A stretch of DNA of 64,000 bases from Streptococcus oralis (GCF_001578705.1 NZ_KQ969038.1:224092-288091); one strand, 5' to 3'. Positions 17,941 to 27,069 are shown, counted from the first letter of the stretch. Numbers and translations are program-made. Notes: generated from the letters alone by a model not told the origin.

Positions 17941-20148
17941 CTAATTTGTTACTTCATGTCCTGCCGTTTTAATAGTTGAGCCATTCATGTGTTTAACCCG
18001 CGCAGCGATTTCCTTGTGGCGTCCATTAACCATTGGACGCGCTTGAGGATTTCCCAGATAACCACACGTACGTTTGACCACGTCTACTGTTTTAGGGTCG
18101 CTATTGCCACAGTTTGGACAAGCAAATCCTCTTTCAGTTGGTTCAAAATCCCCTTCAAAGTCACACTTGTAGCAACGATCAATCGGAGTATTGGTTCCTA
18201 GATAACCGACACGGTCATAGGCATAGTCCCAGACAGCTTCCAAGGCTTTAGGATTTTGTTGAAGAACTGGATACTCACAATAATGGATGAAACCACCTGA
18301 CGCACCTGCTTCTGGATAAACTTTCTCAAAGTCTAATTTTTCAAATGGTGTTGGATTTTTACGAACATCGTAGTGGAAAGAGTTGGTATAGTATTCCTTG
18401 TCCGTGATATCAGGAATAGAGCCGAACTTCTCTGTATCCAAGCGACAGAAGCGATCTGTCAGACTTTCAGACGGTGTGGAGTAGATAGAGAAATGGTAAC
18501 CATATTGGTCAGACCACTCTTCCACTCGACGTTTCATATCACGAATAATATCCAGTGTGAATTCCTTGGCTTCAGGATTGCTTTCCCAGCTATTTCCAAA
18601 GAAGACAGTAGCCACTTCGTACAAACCGATGTAGCCCAGCGAAACTGTCGCACGGCGATTCTTAAAGAGTTGATCTACACTTTCTTCTTTTCCAAGACGG
18701 CGACCAAAGGCTCCGTACTGATAGAGGATAGGGGCATTTGCTGGTATTGCTTCCTTGGTCCGTTCAACACGGTAAACCAGAGCATCTTCTGCGATGTTCA
18801 TACGTTCGTTGAAGATTTCCCAAAACTTATTCAGATCCCCTTCAGACTCGAGAGCGATACGAGGCAGATTGACTGTCACAACACCTAGATTCATCCGACC
18901 TGAATTGACCTCAACACCATTTTCATCCTTCCATCCTTGAAGGAAGGAACGGCAACCCATAGGAACCTTGAAAGAACCTGTCAACTCGATAATCTTATCG
19001 TAGGACAAGACATCTGGGTACATCCGCTTGGTTGCACACTCGAGGGCCAACTGTTTGATGTCATAGTTAGGTGAACCTTCCTCTAAGTTGAGTCCTCTTT
19101 TAAGCGTAAAGATAAGTTTAGGGAAGATGGCTGTTCGATGTTCTGAACCAAGACCCTTGATACGAATGGTCAAGATAGCTTTTTGAATTTCCCGTTCAAA
19201 ACGACTAGTTCCTAGACCAAAACCTAGTGAAGTAAAAGGTGTTTGCCCATTTGAAGTGAAGAGAGTGTTGATTTCATACTCGAGAGATTGCATGGCATCG
19301 TAGATATCTTTCTGCGTTTTCTTCCATGCGTAATCTTCCCGTTTTTCAGGCAAGACCCACTCTTCTGCATCCTTGAGGTGTTTTTGGTAATTCTTCTCTG
19401 CATACGGAGCCAAGACTTCATCGATACGGTCAGCTGAACAGCCCCCGTACTGACTAGAAGCAACATTGGCGATGATTTGTGAAATTTGAGCTGTCGCAGT
19501 TTGGATAGACTTGGGACTCTCTACCTCTGCATTACCAATCTTAAAACCATTTTCCAACATGCCTTTAAAATCAATCAAACAGCAGTTGGTCATCGGAGTG
19601 TAGGGGCTGTAGTCCAAGTCATGATAGTGGATATCTCCCTTTTGGTGAGCATTGGCTACGTGCTTAGGAAGCATTTGCAGTCCGATTGATTTCCCCACAA
19701 TCCCTGCTGTCAAATCACGCTGGGTGTTAAAAACATCACTGTCTTTATTGGCATTTTCATTGACAACTGCCTGATCTTTATTGAGAAGCTTATGAATGCT
19801 AAAGTTGATATCTGTCGCTTTTGAGCGCTCAAAATCCCTTTGTGTCCGATAAGTGATATACTCCTCAGCCAGCGCATATTCTTTAGCTTCAAGGAGTTCA
19901 TGCTCTACGATATTCTGAATCTCGTAAATCTTGACACCTTGAGGGAAACGACTATGAATTTCCGCAACAATACGCTCAAGCAGCCCATTTAGACGTTTTT
20001 CGACCAAGGGTGTCACATCCATGACTTTGTCAGCCGCCTTGTGGAGAGCTTTGTCAATCTTGTCTATATCAAACACTACACGTCTACCATCTCGTTTTTC
20101 AACGAACAAAGTGGGAACGGTTGCAAGGTTTTCTTCTAATACAATCAT
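17941..20148 (-). CDS. nrdD: Anaerobic ribonucleoside-triphosphate reductase
   Basis: A 735-aa class III reductase that makes dNTPs from NTPs without oxygen. An N-terminal ATP-cone (residues ~12-100, VEKRDGRRVVFDIDKIDKAL) senses ATP/dATP. The large catalytic barrel follows, then a zinc site with CYKCDF...CPNCG near 657-680. The glycyl-radical motif RTCGYLG has the radical Gly at about 696. Length is normal. It leads an operon with a 46-aa protein, GNAT, nrdG and a kinase-like gene, behind paired NrdR-type boxes. Confidence 0.97.
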   Translation of the reverse strand: MIVLEENLATVPTLFVEKRDGRRVVFDIDKIDKALHKAADKVMDVTPLVEKRLNGLLERIVAEIHSRFPQGVKIYEIQNIVEHELLEAKEYALAEEYITYRTQRDFERSKATDINFSIHKLLNKDQAVVNENANKDSDVFNTQRDLTAGIVGKSIGLQMLPKHVANAHQKGDIHYHDLDYSPYTPMTNCCLIDFKGMLENGFKIGNAEVESPKSIQTATAQISQIIANVASSQYGGCSADRIDEVLAPYAEKNYQKHLKDAEEWVLPEKREDYAWKKTQKDIYDAMQSLEYEINTLFTSNGQTPFTSLGFGLGTSRFEREIQKAILTIRIKGLGSEHRTAIFPKLIFTLKRGLNLEEGSPNYDIKQLALECATKRMYPDVLSYDKIIELTGSFKVPMGCRSFLQGWKDENGVEVNSGRMNLGVVTVNLPRIALESEGDLNKFWEIFNERMNIAEDALVYRVERTKEAIPANAPILYQYGAFGRRLGKEESVDQLFKNRRATVSLGYIGLYEVATVFFGNSWESNPEAKEFTLDIIRDMKRRVEEWSDQYGYHFSIYSTPSESLTDRFCRLDTEKFGSIPDITDKEYYTNSFHYDVRKNPTPFEKLDFEKVYPEAGASGGFIHYCEYPVLQQNPKALEAVWDYAYDRVGYLGTNTPIDRCYKCDFEGDFEPTERGFACPNCGNSDPKTVDVVKRTCGYLGNPQARPMVNGRHKEIAARVKHMNGSTIKTAGHEVTN

Positions 20149-20183
20149 ATCCAGGCTCTTTTCTATTTTTCTTCTTAAATGAT

Positions 20184-20211
20184 ATTATACCACTCTAAAA
20201 AGAAAAATCAA
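20184..20211 (-). promoter_or_regulatory. nrdD promoter overlapping an NrdR-like box
   Basis: On the minus strand TTGATT (20211-20206), a 16-bp spacer and TATAAT (20189-20184), with TG one base upstream of the -10. The -35 hexamer lies inside the downstream arm of the palindromic pair at 20205-20221, so a bound repressor would block RNA polymerase. Confidence 0.75.
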
Positions 20212-20263
20212 TATCTTGTGTTAAAAATTCGAAAATTTTTAAAAATACACAAGATATTGATTT
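20205..20263. promoter_or_regulatory. Paired NrdR-like boxes that also form a terminator stem
   Basis: AAATCAATATCTTGTGT (20205-20221) and ACACAAGATATTGATTT (20247-20263) are perfect 17-bp reverse complements, 42 bp apart start to start (about four helical turns). Each resembles the ACACwAtATaTtgtgt-type NrdR box. On the minus strand the second arm is followed by TTTTTCTTTTT, so the same DNA also reads as an intrinsic terminator for the gene ending at 20265. Confidence 0.7.
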
Positions 20264-20264
20264 G

Positions 20265-21821
20265 TTATTTAGATTTATAAAGCTTGAATTCCTTACTATC
20301 CGTCTGAACAAGCTCGTATTTTTCACTAAGTAGGCTCTCTACATCCGACCACAAGGCAACCTTTTGATTGACCAAAATCATCTTCGGTTGATTTTCTTTC
20401 AAGTCATTGACTAGTTTCGTTTTATTCTCGTCGCTTGCAGTATAGAGTGTTGGTGTCACTAGAGAGCTTGGTGCCAAGCGTTCACTTGCGCGGTAGAAAT
20501 CTGGCCGATTATCCCAAGCATAGACACGATCCTCGGAACTCGTTTGCTGTTTGACCAAGCTAGCAAGCTGCTCACGTTCCTGATAAGTACTTGGATGCGA
20601 AATATAGCGACTCAAAACGGGTAGGAAAAGTAAATAGACTATCGCAACTAATGGTAGATAGAAATTTACCTTGAGGTAGCGACCAAAGAGTGATGAAGAG
20701 CGAACTCTTCGTCTACTACGACTGATACGATCAGGGCTTCCTTCTTTGATGTTGGTTAACAATAACAATGTCAGAAAGGGCAAAATCGCTGCCAAACGTG
20801 AGCCATGCAAAGGTTCTTTTGAAAGAATTAATAAAGCAAGAGTTACCAATAAACCTAAAATAGCGCCTATTGAGACAGCAAATTGCTGAGCTGACTTGGT
20901 CTGAAACAATCCTGAAAAGATCAATGTCAGAATCCCAACACCGATGGATAGTAAACCATAGAAAGCAGCATTCTCCATAAGATTGGCATTTGAAAATAGA
21001 CTAAGCGTATCTATTGGATACAAAGTATGGCTAATCGCATCACCAAAAGTTCCTGTTAATACAGTATAATAGCCAATTGGATAAAAAATGATAGAAAATC
21101 CTAGAGCTGATGCGAAAAATTGATACAAACCATGAACAAATTTACGCTTGGCAATATTAAATCCAAACAAACTTAAGGCAAGTGTGGCTGCAAACAAAGC
21201 TGTGGGAATAGGTGATAGAAAGAAAGCTAATGCTAAACTCATCCCAACTCGCAAGAAACCTTTATCGTTACTTGGATCATCCAGATAGTCAGCCACTAGG
21301 CTAAAACTATAAAATAGAAAAGGCAAGGCCACAGCCACTGCATAGCTACCACCAAATCCCAGACTGCCCACAAGCAGATAGAAAACCAACAAAAGCTGTC
21401 TAGCCTGCTCTCCCTGACCTGTCAAGGTATCTGCGGATTTAAATAGAAAAACACCAGCTCCGAACAAGGCCAACCACTCCACCAAAGCAAAAAGAATACT
21501 CCCTTGAGAGAGATAGATTAGTACGTAATAAAGCAGTCCATTTGAACCATAATAATCCGTGTAAATCTGCCCACTCTGATGTAGCGCCCAACCAGTATAA
21601 AGATCTTGCATCTGTTGGGGGCTCACCAAACCAAAGATCAGAGGCAACATTACAGAAACAGCTGTAGCAGCCAGACTCCAAATTGCCACACTAAAAAACG
21701 GAAGTGGAGTTCGTTTCTTCTTGCCTCGCTCCAGTCCAAATTCAGACTCTTGATCCAGCCGTTCCCGATACTGGTATCGAAATTCTTCTAGCTGTTCGTC
21801 TTTTTCCTCGTATACGTTCAT
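20265..21821 (-). CDS. Polytopic membrane protein, ccs4-like (competence-induced)
   Basis: A 518-aa protein with a charged cytosolic N-terminus (~45 residues), then about 11 hydrophobic segments and a soluble C-terminal part. GQIYTDYYGSNGLLYY in the first external loop and RVYAWDNRPDFYRASERLAP near the C-terminus resemble GT-C glycosyltransferases acting on lipid-linked sugars. The catalytic activity is unproven. It sits downstream of a 47-aa ORF and a ComX-type box. Position next to cls matches the pneumococcal competence-induced gene ccs4 (from memory). Confidence 0.7.
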   Translation of the reverse strand: MNVYEEKDEQLEEFRYQYRERLDQESEFGLERGKKKRTPLPFFSVAIWSLAATAVSVMLPLIFGLVSPQQMQDLYTGWALHQSGQIYTDYYGSNGLLYYVLIYLSQGSILFALVEWLALFGAGVFLFKSADTLTGQGEQARQLLLVFYLLVGSLGFGGSYAVAVALPFLFYSFSLVADYLDDPSNDKGFLRVGMSLALAFFLSPIPTALFAATLALSLFGFNIAKRKFVHGLYQFFASALGFSIIFYPIGYYTVLTGTFGDAISHTLYPIDTLSLFSNANLMENAAFYGLLSIGVGILTLIFSGLFQTKSAQQFAVSIGAILGLLVTLALLILSKEPLHGSRLAAILPFLTLLLLTNIKEGSPDRISRSRRRVRSSSLFGRYLKVNFYLPLVAIVYLLFLPVLSRYISHPSTYQEREQLASLVKQQTSSEDRVYAWDNRPDFYRASERLAPSSLVTPTLYTASDENKTKLVNDLKENQPKMILVNQKVALWSDVESLLSEKYELVQTDSKEFKLYKSK

Positions 21822-21857
21822 TCAATTTCTCCTAGTAAGTTTATCTGTTTTAGTATA

Positions 21858-22001
21858 TCAAAATCTTACAGGAATGTCAGCTAAGGATTGATATTTCCTT
21901 AACTTCTTATCTAGCTCAGCATAGCGTTCAATCTCTCGAAAACGGTGTAAACTGCTTGTTTGAAACTCTAGGATAAAATCATGTTCTTCTTGATTTAGCA
22001 T
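21858..22001 (-). CDS. 47-aa protein, first gene of the competence-box operon
   Basis: The frame reads MLNQEEHDFILEFQTSSLHR, then FREIERYAELDKKLRKYQSL and ends ADIPVRF. Two ATGs are in frame (22007 and 22001). AGGAGG at 22013-22008 abuts the first but is 6 nt from the second, so 22001 is chosen. The protein is charged, probably helical, with no signal or membrane segment. It lies 36 bp upstream of the ccs4-like gene and directly behind a cin-box. Function unknown. Confidence 0.65.
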   Translation of the reverse strand: MLNQEEHDFILEFQTSSLHRFREIERYAELDKKLRKYQSLADIPVRF

Positions 22002-22020
22002 TTTCATCCTCCTGCTTATC

Positions 22021-22028
22021 TATTCGCA
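22021..22028 (-). promoter_or_regulatory. Competence cin-box (ComX/SigX promoter)
   Basis: TGCGAATA on the minus strand, preceded by a T-rich run, matches the ComX recognition sequence TNCGAATA. It is 7 nt upstream of the AGGAGG of the 47-aa ORF, giving a very short leader as is usual for late competence genes. No convincing sigma-A promoter is seen nearby. Confidence 0.7.
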
Positions 22029-22041
22029 AAAAGACAAAAAT

Positions 22042-22066
22042 AAGATCCAGCCTTGGGCCAGATCTT
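22042..22066 (-). terminator. Terminator after cardiolipin synthase
   Basis: AAGATCTGGCC...GGCTGGATCTT on the minus strand forms a hairpin followed by ATTTTTGTCTTTTT. Its T-tail runs into the cin-box, so cls transcription is ended just before the competence operon begins. Confidence 0.75.
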
Positions 22067-22075
22067 GGTTGGTAG

Positions 22076-23608
22076 TTAGAGCATAGGCGCAAACAACTGG
22101 ACAATTTCCTTGATCAAACTTTGATACCAGCTTGTTTTGATCGTGTGGGGATAAATTTCTTGAGAAACTTTAAAAATCTCTTTGAAGTCCCTCTCAATAT
22201 CGATGATAGACTGCGTTCTATAAAGCAAGACGGCATTTTCATAGTGGTGTAGCAAACTCCGATAGTCAAAATTGATGGTTCCCACAGTTGCCACCTCTCC
22301 ATCGACAAGCATTTGCTTGCTATGAAGGAATCCCGGACTGTACTCATAAATACGAACCCCCGCAGATAACAAGTCTGGATAGGCTCCCCGAGTAACCAAT
22401 TGGATAATCTCCTTATCTGGGATACATGGCGTCACAATTCGTACATCTACTCCTCTCAGAGCTGCATTTTTGATACTCTCGGTTAGATCATAGTCAGCGA
22501 TCAGATAGGGAGTCGTGATATAGACGTAATCTGTAGCTTGATTGATAAGATTTTGGTAGACCGTTTTTCCTACCTGAGCTCGGTAGATGGGTTTTGGCCC
22601 ACTACTGTAAGGGATACAAAGCCCCATCCCATCTCTAGGTTGATTTTCGAGATGGTATTGGTCAAAATCACTAATTTCCCCACGATTGATATACCAAGTG
22701 GATAAGAAGAGTCTAGTAAAAGCCTTAACAGCCGGTCCATCTAGTCGAATACCGCTATCCTTCCAATAGCCAAAGCGTTCGATATGGTTGATATACTCAT
22801 CTGCCAGATTAACACCACCTGTATAGGCGATCTGCCCATCAATGATCATGATTTTACGGTGGTCACGGTTGTTATAAGCAACGGTCAAGCGCGGAATCAC
22901 CTTATTAAATTTGTGGGCTTCAATCCCTAGACCACGAAGCTGGATGGTATAATCTCCAGGCAAGGTTGCCATACAACCAATATCATCATAGAGGAGCTTC
23001 ACTTCTACTCCTTGAGCTGCCTTTTCTTCCAAAATTTTCAAAATACTATTCCACATCAAACCTTCTTCGATGATATAGTATTCGAGAAAGATAAATTTCT
23101 CGGCTTTTTTGAGATCCTCTAGCATCTGGCGCCACATGCTTTCCCCTGAAGGGAAAAAATGGGTATCCGTTCGATTATAGACATCCGCATTCGTATCCAT
23201 GCTAAGGAGAGATTTGATGACACCGTAAGCCGACTTATCCTCTTCCTTTAACTCCAAACGGAGAGCTCTGCTATTGTCCTCTCGGTCAACCATTGATTGG
23301 AGTTGCTTTAGCTGTTTCATTTCTTTTTTAGATAAACGGCGTTCTCCAAACATGATATAGAGCAATGGCCCAAACACTGGCACAAAGGCTACTAACAGCC
23401 ATGTTACCTTACTCTCAGGATTCATGGACCGATTGACAATTGATACAATGGTCGCTAAGCTCACTAAAATGACTAGGATAATCCAGATAATTGGAGCCAT
23501 TTGCCCTAGATAGAGAAATAAACCAAAGACGATAAACAACTCTGCCAACATGATGGTAATACTAAAACCATATTTGGACATGAGTAGCTGCATTTTTCTA
23601 GCTGTCAT
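22076..23608 (-). CDS. cls: Cardiolipin synthase
   Basis: A 510-aa membrane-anchored phospholipase D-family enzyme that joins two phosphatidylglycerols into cardiolipin plus glycerol. Two N-terminal TM segments (about residues 10-60) precede two HxK(x)4D motifs, HRKIMIIDG and HSKQMLVDG, that form the active site. The start at 23608 has GGAAGGGG before it. An in-frame upstream start (11 codons) lacks a good ribosome binding site. Length matches the family. Confidence 0.93.
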   Translation of the reverse strand: MTARKMQLLMSKYGFSITIMLAELFIVFGLFLYLGQMAPIIWIILVILVSLATIVSIVNRSMNPESKVTWLLVAFVPVFGPLLYIMFGERRLSKKEMKQLKQLQSMVDREDNSRALRLELKEEDKSAYGVIKSLLSMDTNADVYNRTDTHFFPSGESMWRQMLEDLKKAEKFIFLEYYIIEEGLMWNSILKILEEKAAQGVEVKLLYDDIGCMATLPGDYTIQLRGLGIEAHKFNKVIPRLTVAYNNRDHRKIMIIDGQIAYTGGVNLADEYINHIERFGYWKDSGIRLDGPAVKAFTRLFLSTWYINRGEISDFDQYHLENQPRDGMGLCIPYSSGPKPIYRAQVGKTVYQNLINQATDYVYITTPYLIADYDLTESIKNAALRGVDVRIVTPCIPDKEIIQLVTRGAYPDLLSAGVRIYEYSPGFLHSKQMLVDGEVATVGTINFDYRSLLHHYENAVLLYRTQSIIDIERDFKEIFKVSQEIYPHTIKTSWYQSLIKEIVQLFAPML

Positions 23609-23812
23609 ACATCCCCTTCCTTTTCTATCATTCTCCCTCACCGATTGATGAACTAATGTTTCTACTAGTATACCTCAGTTCAGGGGTAGATGGCAACCTT
23701 TTACCTTTTTCTATTCAAACTATTCCAAGAACTGTAAGATTCTTAAACTACTCCTTCACTATATGACGTGCTATCCCTTTTTATATTTTTAACTAGGGTA
23801 TTAAGAGGCTTA

Positions 23813-23841
23813 AAAAGAACTACCAAAATGATAGTTCTTTC
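23813..23841 (-). terminator. Terminator after the alcohol dehydrogenase gene
   Basis: AAAGAACTATC-ATTTTG-GTAGTTCTTT on the minus strand is a near-perfect stem followed by TTT and A/T-rich DNA. It lies about 35 bp after the adh stop. The region from here to cls (23642-23812) holds no ORF. It contains the sequence upstream of cls. Confidence 0.65.
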
Positions 23842-23874
23842 CAGCATTATTTAGCTTCTTTTTCACTTTATGAA

Positions 23875-25026
23875 TCAGAAGAGTTCTTTGTAGAGAGCTA
23901 TAGTTTCTTCCAAGGTTGGCATAAATGGATTTCCTGGTGCACAGGCATCGATCAAAGCATTCTTAGAAAGGTAGTCAAAGTCAAAGTCTTTTTCGTGGAT
24001 ACCGAGTTCAGTGAGTTTCTTCGGAATACCTACTGTTTCAGACAGTTTCTCAATTTCAGCGATAGCATAGTCAGCACATTCCTGGTCTGTTTTCCCTTCC
24101 ACATGGAGTCCCAAGGCCTTGGCTACATTGCGAAAAGCTTCTGGTACACGCTTGGCATTTTCACGTTCTACAACTGGGAGAAGCATGGCACAGCAGACAC
24201 CATGTGGCAAGTTATATACTGCACCGAGTTGGTGAGCCATAGAGTGAACGTAGCCCAAACCAGCATTGTTAAAGCTCATACCACCGAGGAAGATGGCATT
24301 GACCATCGCCTCACGCGCTTCGATATCTTGGCCATTTGCCACAGCACGAGGAAGATACTCCTTGATGAGTTCAATCGCTCCGATAGAGAGTTTCTTGGTC
24401 ACATTATAAGCACCTGGTGTTACTAAAGCCTCGACAGCATGAGTAAGAGCATCCATACCTGTCGCCGCTGTCAATCCTTTCGGTTTTGAAAGCATGAGTT
24501 CTGGATCATTGACAGAGATGAGGGCGAGGCTGTTCTTATCAACCATTACCATCTTGACCTTGCGTTCTTCGTCAGTAATGACATAGTTAATGGTGATTTC
24601 TGCTGAAGTTCCAGCTGTTGTATTGATCGCAACCACTGGCAACCCTTTTTCAGCAGACTTGTGGAGACCCTCATAGTCCTGTGGTTTTCCTCCGTTTGTA
24701 GCAATGATAGAGATACAACTAGCCGCATCCTGAGGAGACCCACCCCCAAGACTGATGATAAAGTCACATCCATGCTCTTTCAGGGCAGCCACTCCGTCTG
24801 TCACGTTCTTGCAAGTCGGATTTGGCTCCACATCGCTAAAGATCACATATTCGATTCCTTCAGCATCTAGTGGTTTTAGGACCTTAGGTAAAATATCGCT
24901 GCCTTCGATGAACTTATCTGTTACCAAAAGGGCCTTCTTATACCCCAGTTCCTTGATATACGGACCTACTTCATTTACAACACCTTTACCGATAAGGTTA
25001 ACTGATGGAACGTAAAATGTAGCCAT
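23875..25026 (-). CDS. Iron-containing alcohol dehydrogenase
   Basis: A 383-aa group III alcohol dehydrogenase (NAD(P)H, Fe2+) of the FucO/propanediol-dehydrogenase type. The NAD-binding GGGSPQDAAS motif is at ~94-103, and DALTHAVEA plus the metal-ligand histidines in GYVHSMAHQLGAVYNLPHGV are seen. It is intact. The natural substrate cannot be told. A palindrome and a near-consensus cre site at its promoter suggest carbon-source or fermentation control. It sits alone between two terminators. Confidence 0.9.
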   Translation of the reverse strand: MATFYVPSVNLIGKGVVNEVGPYIKELGYKKALLVTDKFIEGSDILPKVLKPLDAEGIEYVIFSDVEPNPTCKNVTDGVAALKEHGCDFIISLGGGSPQDAASCISIIATNGGKPQDYEGLHKSAEKGLPVVAINTTAGTSAEITINYVITDEERKVKMVMVDKNSLALISVNDPELMLSKPKGLTAATGMDALTHAVEALVTPGAYNVTKKLSIGAIELIKEYLPRAVANGQDIEAREAMVNAIFLGGMSFNNAGLGYVHSMAHQLGAVYNLPHGVCCAMLLPVVERENAKRVPEAFRNVAKALGLHVEGKTDQECADYAIAEIEKLSETVGIPKKLTELGIHEKDFDFDYLSKNALIDACAPGNPFMPTLEETIALYKELF

Positions 25027-25071
25027 ATGCTTTTCCTCCTGCGCCTCTGCGCTATTTGATTATTTACCATA

Positions 25072-25119
25072 AGTATACGACCTTATAAGAAGTTTTACAA
25101 ATATTTGTAAGCGTTTTAA
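25072..25119 (-). promoter_or_regulatory. adh promoter with palindrome and cre-like site
   Basis: Minus strand: TTGTAA (25100-25095), 17-bp spacer, TATACT (25077-25072). The -35 is one half of the perfect palindrome TTACAAATATTTGTAA (25095-25110). Overlapping it, TGTAAGCGTTTTAA (25106-25119, plus strand) fits the CcpA cre consensus TGWAANCGNTNWCA at 13 of 14 positions. Confidence 0.6.
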
Positions 25120-25162
25120 GTAAAAAGTTAGTAAAGAACAGCCAGCTCCTTTTTCACGAAAA

Positions 25163-25201
25163 AAGCTCCAAAAAGATGGATTTCATCTCACTGGAACTTT
25201 T
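25163..25201 (-). terminator. Terminator after the 151-aa lipoprotein gene
   Basis: Minus strand AGTTCCAGTGAGATG pairs imperfectly with CATCTTTTTGGAGCT, followed by TTTTTT. It ends the lipoprotein transcript ten bases after its stop codon. Confidence 0.65.
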
Positions 25202-25210
25202 ACTTAATCA

Positions 25211-25666
25211 TTATTGTTTCGTTAAGACTACTCGGTCAGATGCCTCTCGGTCCATATCGTCGATAATCAATTGATTATCATTAACTGCGTAAATCTTGAC
25301 ATCATCACCGATGATGACACGTTGATTTTCCGGCTCAAAACTAACTTGTTTGATTTCCTTATCTCCATCTGGCTCGACCTCAGTCCATATACCAGTTTTA
25401 CCTGTTACAACAAGAGTGATTTGGTCATTCTCATCTTTTCCAGTATAGGTACCATCGATGTTCGTAGGTTGAGCTACAGTAGTGTCCTGACTCGAGGACG
25501 CCTGTGGTTGACTAGCACTTGTCGCAGCGCTAGAAGATGATTCTTGTTGAGTAGATGATTGCTGAGCCGATTGCTGGGCAGGGGCTTGTGCCTTAGGTCC
25601 ACAAGCTGCTAAAAGACTAAGAATTGCTAGGGAAGCAATAGAAAGTGTGAATGTTTTCGTTTTCAT
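25211..25666 (-). CDS. Small lipoprotein, 151 aa
   Basis: It has a signal peptide with lipobox LLAAC (Cys22), so the mature protein should be anchored on the outer face of the membrane. A Ser/Gln/Ala-rich linker (residues ~25-65) is followed by a small globular domain, NIDGTYTGKDENDQITLVVT ... DDMDREASDRVVLTKQ, of a predicted beta-rich type. No catalytic motif is visible. A homologue sits next to folC in pneumococci (from memory). Function unknown. Confidence 0.85.
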   Translation of the reverse strand: MKTKTFTLSIASLAILSLLAACGPKAQAPAQQSAQQSSTQQESSSSAATSASQPQASSSQDTTVAQPTNIDGTYTGKDENDQITLVVTGKTGIWTEVEPDGDKEIKQVSFEPENQRVIIGDDVKIYAVNDNQLIIDDMDREASDRVVLTKQ

Positions 25667-25756
25667 AGCGATTTCCTTTCTTTTGTGCCAATATTTTGCT
25701 GGAAGAGTTTCCAGATGTACCTCCTACCTTCAGTATAGCAACTTAAACCTAGACGG

Positions 25757-27007
25757 TCAACTAATCCCATCGCTTCCTACTAAACTCGCTCGTACTTCCG
25801 AGATAAAGTAGAGGGATCCCGTCACGAAAAGCAGATCCTGGTCATTGGCTCTTTCTTCAAATTCGCTGATAAAATCGCCATAGGAAGGAATCAAATCGTA
25901 ACCCGCCACATCCTTTTCATCCAAAGAACCTTGGTAGTCAAAACCTGTTACCTTAAGTTCCACCTCAGGTAACCGCTCCGTCAGATAGCCTAACATCCCT
26001 TGATAATCCTTGCGTTTAAGAGCCCCAAAAAGAATGTGAACTTGATAGCCTTGCTGGATTTTCCCTTGGATAAACTCGACCAGACGGGTTAAGGCTGGAA
26101 GATTGTGAGCTCCATCTAGGTAGATTTGCGGACGAATCCGTTCCAATCGACCCGCCCAATGTGTTTCTTTCAAGGCCTGTCTGATAAGCTCTTCTTCGAC
26201 CCTTTCCTCTCTTGACGCCATAAATAGAAGAAAGGTTTGTAAAGCCAAGGCGGCATTTTCTTGCTGATAAGCACCTTCCAAACCGATTTCAAGCTGGGAA
26301 AAGCTTGCTAGGCTGCTTGAGAAATTCCCAGTTTTCAAGGTGAAGTCTTGCCCAGTTTGATAAATGTCTACGTCTAACTCTCTTGCTCTTTTTTGACAGA
26401 CAAGTTTAGCTTCTGGAGCGAGCTTGGCAATGACCGCCTTCTTGCCGGCCTTGAAAATACCAACTTTCTGCCCTGCTATTTCCTCCAGACTGTCGCCCAA
26501 GGTCTCCTGATGATCTAGCCCAATGGAAGTAATAACTGCAATCTCTCCTGTTACGACATTAGTGGTGTCAAGCAAACCACCAATCCCCACTTCTAGCAGG
26601 ACTAGGTCAACTCTTTGCTCTTTAAAATAGATCAAAGCAATCAAAGTCAACAACTCAAAGAAAGACAATTGATCATGTGCTTCTAAAAGAGTTTTTTCCA
26701 TTTCTTGAACTTGTTCTGCCAAACGGATAAAATCTGCATCAGCTATTGCTTGCCCATTGATACAGATTCGATCATGGATACTGATGATATGAGGAGAGGT
26801 AAAAGTACCAACTTTTTTACCATGAGCAACAAACAACTCCCTCATAAAGGCAATAGTTGACCCCTTACCGTTAGTCCCTGTTACGTGGATAATAGGATAA
26901 GTCTTCTCAGGATTCCCCAGCAAATCCACCGCTTGCTGCATTCGTCCAAGTCCAGATCTAAAATTTAAACCAATCCGACTATGCAGCCATTCTTCTACTT
27001 CAAACAT
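25757..27007 (-). CDS. folC: Folylpolyglutamate/dihydrofolate synthase
   Basis: A 416-aa Mur-ligase-family enzyme that adds glutamate to (dihydro)folates using ATP. The P-loop HVTGTNGKGST is at ~41-51, and SFFELLTLIALIYF, the VLLEVGIGGLLDTTNV motif and LDGAHNLPAL in the C-domain are present. The start at 27007 has AAGGAGA before it. An upstream in-frame codon is rejected. It follows the hairpin array and terminator of the ruvX operon, so it has its own transcript. Confidence 0.93.
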   Translation of the reverse strand: MFEVEEWLHSRIGLNFRSGLGRMQQAVDLLGNPEKTYPIIHVTGTNGKGSTIAFMRELFVAHGKKVGTFTSPHIISIHDRICINGQAIADADFIRLAEQVQEMEKTLLEAHDQLSFFELLTLIALIYFKEQRVDLVLLEVGIGGLLDTTNVVTGEIAVITSIGLDHQETLGDSLEEIAGQKVGIFKAGKKAVIAKLAPEAKLVCQKRARELDVDIYQTGQDFTLKTGNFSSSLASFSQLEIGLEGAYQQENAALALQTFLLFMASREERVEEELIRQALKETHWAGRLERIRPQIYLDGAHNLPALTRLVEFIQGKIQQGYQVHILFGALKRKDYQGMLGYLTERLPEVELKVTGFDYQGSLDEKDVAGYDLIPSYGDFISEFEERANDQDLLFVTGSLYFISEVRASLVGSDGIS

Positions 27008-27069
27008 ACATGTCTCCTTACAAAAGTACAATCAACTACTGAATCAAAATATGATTGCAAATAAAAAAC

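Noticed and set aside
25095-25110. Rex operator in the adh promoter
   Set aside because: The palindrome lacks the TTGTG/CACAA halves needed for Rex.
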